Positions 1 to 4,936 of a stretch of DNA of 5,614 bases are shown here, one piece after another (position 1 is the first letter of the stretch; each line of letters begins with the position of its first letter). The stretch is from Acidobacteriota bacterium (GTDB taxonomy: Bacteria > Acidobacteriota > Terriglobia > Terriglobales > Acidobacteriaceae), in contig JAJYBT010000236.1 in assembly GCA_021778875.1 (NCBI GenBank), positions 1 through 5,614 on the forward strand. The letters are read 5' to 3'. The position numbers and the translations under genes were made by a program. The notes below the pieces were generated by a model. It searched no databases, was not told the origin of the DNA, and saw nothing but the letters and a program-made list of their open reading frames with translations.

Positions 1-22
1 TCCGGCCGGGAGAAAAGAACAG

Positions 23-1009
23 ATGAGCGATCTTGCCCCACTTGCTGAAGCTGTGGCCGTTGACCCGCTGGTTGGCCACCCGGCTGACTATCACGTCTTT
101 CACAAATTTCTGGAGCGCTGCAAGTCGCTGCCGGCCATTACGACTGCGGTTTGCTGGCCGTTGTCTGACGTTGCCCTGCGCGGCGCCGTCGAAGCCGCCA
201 ACGAAGGGCTCATCAAGCCCACCCTCATCGGCGACGAGCCCGAAATGAAGGCCCTCGCCGCCAAAATCGGCCTCGACATCACGCCGTTCCCGATCATCCA
301 CGCCGATTCCGAGGTAAAGGCCGCGGAGATTTGCGTGCTGATGTGCCGCAAGGGCGAAGCGCAGGCCATGATGAAGGGCAGCCTGCACACCGACGAGCTC
401 ATGAAGGTCGCCATGGCCCGCGACACCGGCCTGCGCACCTCGCGCCGCATCTCGCACGTCTTCGTCATGGACACCCCCGCCTACGCCCGCACCCTGCTCA
501 TCACCGACGCGGCCATCAACATCAAGCCGGAGTTCGAAGACAAGATTCACATTGTGCAGAACGCGATTGACCTGGCGCATGCGCTGGGGATTCCGGAGCC
601 GAAGGTCGCGCTGCTGTCGGCCGTTGAAACCGTAAACCCCAAGATTCCTTCGACGATGGAGGCCGCGGCGCTGTGCAAAATGGCCGACCGCGGACAGATC
701 ACCGGCGGGATTCTCGACGGGCCGCTGGCATTTGACACCGCCGTCAGCGTCAAAGCCGCGAAGATCAAGCATCTTGATTCGCCCGTGACGGGCCTGGCCG
801 ACATCCTGGTGGTGCCGGATCTGGAGAGCGGCAACATGCTGGCCAAGCAGCTTGAGTACCTGGGCGGCGCGCAACTGGCGGGCATTGTTCTGGGCGCGCG
901 GGTTCCGGTGATTCTGACGAGCCGTGCCGACTCGGCGGAGACGCGGCTGACGAGTTGCGCCGTGGCGGTGCTGCTGCACTATGCCACGCATCCGGTGGAG
1001 AAAGCCTGA
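23..1009 (+). CDS. Phosphate acetyl/butyryltransferase (PTA_PTB family)
   Basis: This 328-residue cytoplasmic enzyme should transfer an acyl group between CoA and phosphate (acyl-CoA + Pi to acyl-phosphate + CoA), the step before a short-chain acyl kinase makes ATP. Family landmarks seen in order: KPTLIGDE near residues 65-72, MMKGSLHTDELM at 116-127, the TGLRTSRRISHVF block at 135-147, ETVNPKIPSTMEA at 202-214, GGILDGPLAFD at 228-238 and the ADILVVPDLESGNM block at 259-272. Length is normal for a stand-alone phosphotransacylase; there is no MaoC-type hydratase domain, although databases often call this group bifunctional enoyl-CoA hydratase/phosphate acetyltransferase. The ATG start is preceded by GGGAG at 8-12, 10 bases away. 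No acyl kinase gene lies downstream; upstream is outside the window. Acetyl- versus butyryl-CoA preference cannot be read from sequence, so I give no ptb or pta symbol. Confidence 0.93.
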   Translation: MSDLAPLAEAVAVDPLVGHPADYHVFHKFLERCKSLPAITTAVCWPLSDVALRGAVEAANEGLIKPTLIGDEPEMKALAAKIGLDITPFPIIHADSEVKAAEICVLMCRKGEAQAMMKGSLHTDELMKVAMARDTGLRTSRRISHVFVMDTPAYARTLLITDAAINIKPEFEDKIHIVQNAIDLAHALGIPEPKVALLSAVETVNPKIPSTMEAAALCKMADRGQITGGILDGPLAFDTAVSVKAAKIKHLDSPVTGLADILVVPDLESGNMLAKQLEYLGGAQLAGIVLGARVPVILTSRADSAETRLTSCAVAVLLHYATHPVEKA

Positions 1010-1035
1010 CCCCAACCCATTCCGCAAGACGCGCA

Positions 1036-1075
1036 GGGCGCCTTCTCTCAAGGAGTTGGCGCCCGCTGCATTTTT
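1036..1075 (+). terminator. Probable Rho-independent terminator after the phosphotransacylase
   Basis: GGGCGCC (1036-1042) pairs perfectly with GGCGCCC (1058-1064). Inside, after a TT/TT mismatch, CTCT (1045-1048) pairs with GGAG (1052-1055, one G-U pair) around a CAA loop. A TTTTT tract follows at 1071-1075, 6 bases after the stem. The structure lies 27 bases past the stop codon. The gap between stem and T-tract is longer than usual, so termination efficiency is uncertain. It separates this gene from dps. Confidence 0.55.
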
Positions 1076-1083
1076 GCACCGCA

Positions 1084-1159
1084 TTGCGCGGAGCCATTCC
1101 GGGAACCTGGGCGTCTAACCGCTTGCGCGGGGCACGAGCGCGCGAGCGCCATTCCGGAA
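1084..1159 (+). promoter_or_regulatory. Repeats and palindromes in the dps leader
   Basis: Two short direct repeats occur between the phosphotransacylase terminator and dps: TTGCGCGG at 1084-1091 and 1123-1130, and GCCATTCCGG at 1093-1102 and 1148-1157. The second repeat forms palindromes in both copies, TTCCGGGAA at 1097-1105 and TTCCGGAA at 1152-1159, with centres about 54-55 bases apart. The arrangement looks like a pair of operator half-regions, but no regulator is identified and I could not place convincing -35/-10 boxes around it. Confidence 0.3.
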
Positions 1160-1191
1160 ATTGCGAGATCGTCCCCGGCAGAGGTGCAACC

Positions 1192-1704
1192 ATGGCCACT
1201 CGTACGCAAGAAACCGCTTCAAGAACTGCCAAGCTCAGTACGCCTGACGGTTTTACCCCGGCGGAGGTGAAGGATCTTTCCAGCGTGCTGAATGCGGTGC
1301 TGGCCGATGTCTTCGCTCTATATATGAAAACGAAGAACTTCCACTGGCACGTGAGCGGGGCGCACTTCCGCGACTATCACCTGCTGCTGGATGAGCAGGC
1401 CACGCAGATTTTCGCCATCACGGACGCCATTGCCGAGCGGGTGCGCAAGGTCGGCGGCACCACCATCCGGTCCATCGGCCATATTGCCCGGCTGCAGCGG
1501 CTGGCCGATAACGACATGGATTTTGTGAATCCCGAGGAGATGCTGTTTGAGCTGCACGCAGACAACAAGAAGCTGGTGGAAAGCCTGCGCATCGCGCACG
1601 AAGTTTCAGCCAAGGCCGCCGATTACGCTACGACGAGCATGATCGAGGTGTGGATCGACGAGGCTGAGCGGCGCGCGTGGTTCCTGTTTGAGAGCACGCG
1701 GTAA
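1192..1704 (+). CDS. dps: Dps family ferritin-like DNA-protection protein
   Basis: This 170-residue protein belongs to the Dps/miniferritin family, which forms dodecameric shells that oxidise Fe(II) with hydrogen peroxide and store iron, protecting DNA in stress. The inter-subunit ferroxidase ligands are all present at the standard spacing: H51 (in NFHWHV), H63 and D67 (in YHLLLDE), and D78 and E82 (in TDAIAERV). The numbering even matches E. coli Dps. The N-terminal tail of about 20 residues holds several basic residues (R4, R11, K14), so DNA binding is possible but not shown. The ATG at 1192 is chosen because GAGGTG (1181-1186) sits 5 bases upstream and the product has normal Dps length; the frame is open back to 955 but overlaps the previous gene. 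It is probably monocistronic: a terminator-like hairpin lies upstream and convergent phoU downstream. Peroxide or iron control is expected from the family, not demonstrated. Confidence 0.95.
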   Translation: MATRTQETASRTAKLSTPDGFTPAEVKDLSSVLNAVLADVFALYMKTKNFHWHVSGAHFRDYHLLLDEQATQIFAITDAIAERVRKVGGTTIRSIGHIARLQRLADNDMDFVNPEEMLFELHADNKKLVESLRIAHEVSAKAADYATTSMIEVWIDEAERRAWFLFESTR

Positions 1705-1768
1705 GGCAAAGCGACTGGATGCGCGCGGCGGACTTCAACGTCTCGATACTGCGATGAGTAGAGCCTTG

Positions 1769-1798
1769 CGCTCAATCCCGCTCAATCCCGCTCAATCC
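1769..1798. repeat. Three perfect tandem copies of a 10-base unit at the phoU stop
   Basis: CGCTCAATCC is repeated exactly three times (1769-1778, 1779-1788, 1789-1798). Read on the minus strand, each copy contains TGA. Because the unit is 10 bases, the three TGAs (1792-1794, 1782-1784, 1772-1774) fall in the three different reading frames. The first is the phoU stop codon. The repeat lies in the convergent gap between dps and phoU. Confidence 0.9.
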
Positions 1799-2463
1799 AT
1801 TGACAGGCTGAGCTGGTGGCGTACGTCCGCGCCGCGAATCCAGAAGATGACGTCAGTGGCAATGTTCGAGGCGTGGTCGGCGATGCGCTCAAGGCTGCGC
1901 GAGACCAGGAGGCCGTTCATTGCCTGCTGGGTGTATTGGGGCTTTTCCTGGATGAGCTTGAGCAGGTCGTTGTGGGCGCGTCGGTTCATGCGGTCAATCT
2001 CATCGTCCATTTCGCGCACGGTGTCAGCGAGGCGCGCATCGCCTTCGAGCAGTGCATGAATCGCGGTGCGAATCATGCGGCCGGCAAACTCTCCCATGGC
2101 GGCGAAGTCCACGGGCAACTCGATTTCCTCGGTCTTGACAATGTCGCGCGTGCGGCGGGAGATGCCCATGGACTGATCGCCGATACGTTCCAGATCGCCG
2201 TTGATTTTGATAACCGCGAGGATGAAGCGCAGATCGATGGCCATGGGCTGCTCCTTGGCGAGGAGCTCGTAGGCCATCTCGTCCAGTTCGCGCTGGGCGG
2301 TGTTGATGGCGGTTTCGTTCTGCTTGACATACTGGCAAAGGGCCAGATCGCGCTGCAGATAGGCATCCACCGCGGACTCGACCGCCTGCTGCGCAAGCGC
2401 AGCCATGGCAAGGAGCTTGTCCTTGAGTTCGGCGAGCTGCTGTTGAAAGTGAATGCGCGGCAC
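1792..2463 (-). CDS. phoU: Phosphate signalling regulator PhoU
   Basis: This 223-residue, all-helical cytoplasmic protein matches PhoU, which links the PstSCAB phosphate transporter to the PhoR/PhoB two-component system and limits phosphate uptake. Two PhoU repeats are visible, each with its E/D-x-x-x-D-type metal and helix signature: DLERIGDQSMGISR at residues 90-103 and SLERIADHASNIATD at 190-204. The conserved MAIDLRFILAVIKI stretch (74-87) precedes the first. Length is typical and the protein looks intact. The start is GTG at 2461-2463, supported by AGGAGAG (2472-2478 on the minus strand) and by an N-terminus that fits the family. The upstream neighbour is divergent and the downstream neighbour convergent, so phoU is a single-gene unit here, unlike the common pstSCAB-phoU operon. 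The stop codon lies in the first copy (minus-strand order) of a triple 10-base repeat. Confidence 0.95.
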   Translation of the reverse strand: MPRIHFQQQLAELKDKLLAMAALAQQAVESAVDAYLQRDLALCQYVKQNETAINTAQRELDEMAYELLAKEQPMAIDLRFILAVIKINGDLERIGDQSMGISRRTRDIVKTEEIELPVDFAAMGEFAGRMIRTAIHALLEGDARLADTVREMDDEIDRMNRRAHNDLLKLIQEKPQYTQQAMNGLLVSRSLERIADHASNIATDVIFWIRGADVRHQLSLSMD

Positions 2464-2471
2464 GACAGATT

Positions 2472-2478
2472 CTCTCCT
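2472..2478 (-). promoter_or_regulatory. Ribosome binding site deciding the phoU GTG start
   Basis: On the minus strand the sequence reads AGGAGAG, a strong Shine-Dalgarno match 8-10 bases before the GTG at 2463-2461. It supports this non-ATG start. Confidence 0.75.
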
Positions 2479-2489
2479 CTTTACGATTG

Positions 2490-2500
2490 TGCATCATGCA
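2490..2500. promoter_or_regulatory. Palindrome TGCATCATGCA in the phoU/flavoprotein divergent gap
   Basis: TGCAT-C-ATGCA is a perfect inverted repeat with 5-base arms, 26 bases upstream of the phoU start codon. Its position fits an operator or a 5' UTR element, but it does not resemble the enterobacterial Pho box and could be chance. Confidence 0.25.
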
Positions 2501-2548
2501 GCGTTACAAGCCTGCAAATTTCCCGGCGCGCACCAGAACTGTTACGCC

Positions 2549-2575
2549 TTGCACACGGGGAAGTGCAGATATATT
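2549..2575 (+). promoter_or_regulatory. Possible sigma-70-type promoter for the flavin reductase-like gene
   Basis: TTGCAC (2549-2554) and TATATT (2570-2575) resemble -35 and -10 boxes, separated by 15 bases, which is short. An offset -10 reading, TATTTA at 2572-2577, would give 17 bases but matches less well. It sits about 40 bases upstream of the 2617 start. Weak, sequence-only call. Confidence 0.28.
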
Positions 2576-2616
2576 TAGACGCACGAAGAGGCGATTGGAT
2601 GTTCTAGGCTAACACT

Positions 2617-3270
2617 ATGAACACTTCAGCATCATTGCGCAGGCCGATGCACACCTTTGACCCGGCGAAGTGCGCATCACGCCATGTGTACAAACTGATG
2701 ACCGGCATCATTGTGCCACGGCCGGTGGCGCTGGTTTCAACCGTGGATGCACGGGGCATTGCAAATCTTGCGCCTTTCAGTTTTTTCACGGGCGTGGGCT
2801 CGGCGCCGCCAACGGTGCTGTTCTGCCCGGCGCTGCGGGCCGCGGGCAAGGGCGAGCCGGGCCAGCGCAAGGACACGCTGAGCAACGTGGAAGAGACAGG
2901 CGAGTTTGTGGTGAACGTGGTGAGCGAAGCGATTGCGGCTGCGGCCAACGCCACGGCGGCTGAAGTTGCACCGGAGGTGGACGAGTTCGAACTGGCGGGG
3001 CTGACGCCGCAGGCCAGCGAAGCGGTTCGCCCGCCGCGGGTTGCCGAGTCGCCGGCGCAGATGGAGTGCAAGATGCTGCAGGTGATTTACACCAGCCAGG
3101 CGGCGGGCAGCGGCGTGATTGTGCTGGGCGAGGTGGTGCGGTTTCACGTGCGCGAGGATCTGGTGGATGACTTCCGCGTGGACCCGGCCGGGCTGGACGC
3201 CGTGGGGCGCATGGCGGGCAATACCTGGGTACGCACACGCGACCGCATTGAGCTTATCCGGCCGAAATAG
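2617..3270 (+). CDS. Flavin reductase-like FMN-binding protein (DIM6/NTAB family)
   Basis: This 217-residue protein has the split-barrel FMN-binding fold of the flavin reductase-like family. Landmarks: KLMTGIIVPRPVALVST at residues 26-42, NLAPFSFFTGVGSAPPT at 50-66, KDTLSNVEETGEFVVNVV at 85-102, VDEFELAGLT at 121-130 and PRVAESPAQMECK at 140-152. It probably binds FMN in the cytoplasm as a dimer; the substrate or partner oxygenase cannot be told, and many relatives are uncharacterised. Two starts are possible. ATG at 2617 has AGG 8 bases upstream. ATG at 2647 (residue 11, MHTFDP) matches the usual family N-terminus better but has only AGG 3 bases away, so the true protein may be 207 residues. 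It diverges from phoU and is followed 88 bases later by the PEBP lipoprotein gene on the same strand, so co-transcription is possible. Confidence 0.88.
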   Translation: MNTSASLRRPMHTFDPAKCASRHVYKLMTGIIVPRPVALVSTVDARGIANLAPFSFFTGVGSAPPTVLFCPALRAAGKGEPGQRKDTLSNVEETGEFVVNVVSEAIAAAANATAAEVAPEVDEFELAGLTPQASEAVRPPRVAESPAQMECKMLQVIYTSQAAGSGVIVLGEVVRFHVREDLVDDFRVDPAGLDAVGRMAGNTWVRTRDRIELIRPK

Positions 3271-3277
3271 CGGATGC

Positions 3278-3306
3278 TTGTTTGGCGGGACAAAACGCGC
3301 TACGCT
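3278..3306 (+). promoter_or_regulatory. Very weak promoter candidate before the PEBP gene
   Basis: TTGTTT (3278-3283) and TACGCT (3301-3306) are spaced by 17 bases, but each matches only three of six consensus positions. The gene may equally be read through from the upstream flavoprotein. Confidence 0.15.
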
Positions 3307-3348
3307 GGGGCGGCTCAGGTTGAGGATCAGCACTGGAGCGCCACGCGC

Positions 3349-3355
3349 GGGAGGA
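3349..3355 (+). promoter_or_regulatory. Ribosome binding site for the PEBP lipoprotein start
   Basis: GGGAGGA ends 3 bases before the ATG at 3359. The spacing is short but the match is strong, and it favours this start over ATG 3437, which has no Shine-Dalgarno sequence. Confidence 0.6.
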
Positions 3356-3358
3356 CCC

Positions 3359-3973
3359 ATGCACACCCGGCACATTGCAGTCTGCACTGCCCGCTGCGGA
3401 AGATGCCCGTGGCTTGCGGGAGCGCGCGCGACGGCGATGGCGGCGCTTCTGCTGGCGATTTTCGCGCTGGCGGGCTGCCGTGGCGCGGGGGCGGTCGCCG
3501 CAGCCGGAGGGAAAGCCACCATGGAACTGACCAGCAACAGCTTGCGCGATGGGCGGGTGCCGAAGGAGTTCACCTGCGACGGAGCGGATCGCTCGCCGCA
3601 TCTGGCGTGGAGTGAGGTTCCGGCAGGGACGAAGAGTTTTGCGTTGATTGTGAGTGACCCGGATGCGCCGGTGGGCACCTTTGTGCACTGGGTGCTCTAC
3701 GACCTGCCGGGCACGGCGCGGGAGCTGGCCGAAGGGTTGCCGAAGCAGGCGAAGCTTGCCGATGGATCGCTGCAGGGGCAGAACGACTTCAGCAATACAG
3801 GCTATGGCGGCCCGTGCCCGCCGCGCAGTTCGACGCATCGCTATTTCTTTGAGCTGTATGCGCTGGATGGGCCGCTCAGCCTTGCGCCGGGCGCTTCAAA
3901 AGCGCAGGTGGAGAAGGCGATGCAAGGTCACATTCTGGCGCGCGGCGAATTGATTGCGCGCTATGGGCGCTGA
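3359..3973 (+). CDS. YbhB/YbcL family (PEBP/Raf kinase inhibitor-like) lipoprotein
   Basis: This 204-residue protein has a full bacterial PEBP domain from about residue 56 to the end: FTCDG (71-75), SPHLAW (79-84), the ligand-pocket signature DPDAPVGTFVHW (100-111), GYGGPCPP (148-155), HRYFFELYALD (160-170) and a C-terminal GHILARGELI. C73 and C153 are cysteines commonly seen in secreted members. Ahead of it lie a basic N-region, a hydrophobic core (residues 28-38) and a lipobox LAGC with the acceptor C40, so the mature protein is predicted to be lipid-anchored outside the cytoplasmic membrane. Function in bacteria is largely unknown; the fold binds small anionic ligands. The start at 3359 has GGGAGGA upstream. 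A second in-frame ATG at 3521 also has GGAGG (3506-3510) 10 bases upstream and would give a 150-residue form without signal, close to cytoplasmic YbhB in length. Confidence 0.92.
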   Translation: MHTRHIAVCTARCGRCPWLAGARATAMAALLLAIFALAGCRGAGAVAAAGGKATMELTSNSLRDGRVPKEFTCDGADRSPHLAWSEVPAGTKSFALIVSDPDAPVGTFVHWVLYDLPGTARELAEGLPKQAKLADGSLQGQNDFSNTGYGGPCPPRSSTHRYFFELYALDGPLSLAPGASKAQVEKAMQGHILARGELIARYGR

Positions 3974-4029
3974 AGGCCTCGGAGGAATGCTCAGCCATGC
4001 CGCCTGCTCTACTTTCATCGTCAGCCCTG

Positions 4030-4081
4030 AGAAGACGCTGCCAGACACTCCGAGACTATATCCGCCGGAGAAGCGTCTTCT
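4030..4081. repeat. Long inverted repeat / composite hairpin in the gap between the PEBP and secreted-protein genes
   Basis: AGAAGACGCT (4030-4039) is perfectly complementary to AGCGTCTTCT (4072-4081). Nested inside, CTCCG (4048-4052) pairs with CGGAG (4066-4070) around a 13-base loop, leaving an 8-base bulge on one side and one base on the other. No T-tract follows, so it is not a standard terminator for the PEBP gene. It could be a 5' UTR structure of the gene at 4166, an RNA processing site or an insertion relic. Confidence 0.7.
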
Positions 4082-4152
4082 TCAACAGCACGATCTCGAG
4101 GAACGCCGTGCACATTGCGTTTCCACGTCTGGATTGGTAGCGACTTCATCCC

Positions 4153-4156
4153 GAGG
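4153..4156 (+). promoter_or_regulatory. Shine-Dalgarno GAGG deciding the GTG start at 4166
   Basis: GAGG lies 9 bases upstream of GTG 4166. That start places a signal peptide at the extreme N-terminus. The TTG at 4115 has GAGG 13 bases upstream, which is too far to favour it. Confidence 0.55.
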
Positions 4157-4165
4157 TTCACGCAA

Positions 4166-4840
4166 GTGAAAGCTCTTCTAGCCTCGCTTCTTCTCTCCGC
4201 TGCAGCCTTCGCCCAAAGCCCGTCCGCGCAGCCCGGCACCCAACCCGGCCCCACAATCATCACCTTCAATCGGGCTGATGCCGCGCACTGCAAGGTCGCT
4301 CTCGCCGGCGGTAAGCCGCTTCTTGAAACCACGTATGACGGAACCACCGTCGCCATCGGCATGCCGCAAAACAGGGGCAACGGCGACTTCTCCGTCTTCG
4401 TCTCGGTTTACCGCGTCGCCGAGGGCACCGTTAAAGTCGTGCCCAAAAGCTTCGCCGCCGTGTACTCTGACCCCGGCCACACCCGCTTCCCGTTCTTCGA
4501 CATGGGCGCCGAACTGGAGATGGCCGCCCGCGCCCGTGCCCTGGCTCAAGGCCAGTCCGGCGCCGGCGAGCAGCTGGACATGGGCGTACTCAACCACGCA
4601 TCCCGCCCTCCCAGCGGCGGCGCCACCACCATCGGCTCCTCGGGCATCGCCTCGGACACGCAGATGCCTGCCGTCCTCAGCCCCGCGATCTTCCTCCACC
4701 CCGCCACCCTGAAGCAGGGCGAGGGAGTCTCAGGCTTCGTCTTCTTCCGCAAGCCCAAAAAGGCAAAAGTGGAGATCACCCCCACCGGAATGCTCGACCA
4801 AATCGACATTGCGGTCAACGGCTTGGTTTTCCGCTTTTGA
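4166..4840 (+). CDS. Secreted protein of unknown function
   Basis: I do not recognise the family. With the GTG at 4166 the protein has 224 residues and a short, clean Sec signal peptide: K2, a Leu/Ala-rich core at 3-14 and a likely signal peptidase I site AFA-Q (A16/Q17). There is no lipobox. The mature protein begins with a Gln/Ser/Pro/Gly-rich linker (about 17-30). The middle contains alternating beta-type segments and a helical MAARARALAQ stretch, followed by a Gly/Ser/Thr-rich low-complexity loop. The C-terminal part (VSGFVFFRKPKKAKVEITP) resembles a small beta-sandwich strand pattern, and the last residue is phenylalanine. It is probably periplasmic or exported. A TTG at 4115 would add 17 residues but buries the signal peptide and lacks a well-spaced Shine-Dalgarno. 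Codons favour C endings (GCC, CCC, CTC), unlike the G-ending preference of the preceding PEBP gene. The coding frame is convincing; the function is open. Confidence 0.75.
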   Translation: MKALLASLLLSAAAFAQSPSAQPGTQPGPTIITFNRADAAHCKVALAGGKPLLETTYDGTTVAIGMPQNRGNGDFSVFVSVYRVAEGTVKVVPKSFAAVYSDPGHTRFPFFDMGAELEMAARARALAQGQSGAGEQLDMGVLNHASRPPSGGATTIGSSGIASDTQMPAVLSPAIFLHPATLKQGEGVSGFVFFRKPKKAKVEITPTGMLDQIDIAVNGLVFRF

Positions 4841-4871
4841 ATAGGGGCAGGAAAGCGTTTGTGGAATCCCA

Positions 4872-4889
4872 GGTCTCAAAGGCGAGACC
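4872..4889. repeat. Perfect inverted repeat in the convergent gap
   Basis: GGTCTC (4872-4877) and GAGACC (4884-4889) form a 6-base-pair stem with a six-base AAAGGC loop. It lies between the convergent ends of the secreted-protein gene and the transporter gene and abuts the REP-like repeat. There is no T-tract on either strand, so it is at best a weak or Rho-assisted terminator. Confidence 0.6.
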
Positions 4890-4910
4890 CTTCGACAAGC
4901 TCAGGGCAGG
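4888..4910. repeat. REP-like dispersed intergenic repeat (CCCTTCGACAAGCTCAGGG core)
   Basis: The sequence CCCTTCGACAAGCTCAGGG followed by CAGG matches a short element I recognise from intergenic regions of many GC-rich bacteria. It produces tell-tale peptides when translated, and several appear here in different frames: STSSGQA, LSLSKG and PELVEG. CCCT (4888-4891) pairs with AGGG (4903-4906). Only one copy is in this window, so its repeat status comes from prior knowledge rather than from the window. I do not recall an agreed name. Confidence 0.65.
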
Positions 4911-4936
4911 CTCTGGGGCACCCGGCGATGGTGCGT

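Noticed and set aside
955..1191. Open frame upstream of dps that could lengthen Dps by 79 residues
   Set aside because: It overlaps the end of the phosphotransacylase and spans its terminator-like hairpin; GAGGTG precedes ATG 1192 and that start gives normal Dps length with H51 numbering.
1705..1791. Terminator in the dps/phoU convergent gap
   Set aside because: Only a 4-base GAGC/GCTC stem and no T-tract could be found.
1816..2607. 263-residue plus-strand open frame opposite phoU
   Set aside because: It lies antisense to the clear PhoU gene; its residues mirror PhoU codons and show no family features.
2737..3678. 313-residue minus-strand open frame across the flavoprotein and PEBP genes
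   Set aside because: It is antisense to two well-supported genes, with Arg/Ala/His-rich composition typical of shadow frames in GC-rich DNA.
4057..4062. TATATC as a -10 box for the secreted-protein gene
   Set aside because: No acceptable -35 lies 16-18 bases upstream, and the site falls in the loop of the hairpin.
4178..4699. 173-residue minus-strand open frame opposite the secreted-protein gene
   Set aside because: Its composition is Gly/Ala/Asp/Arg-rich and without motifs, while the plus-strand frame has a signal peptide, ribosome binding site and plausible protein texture.
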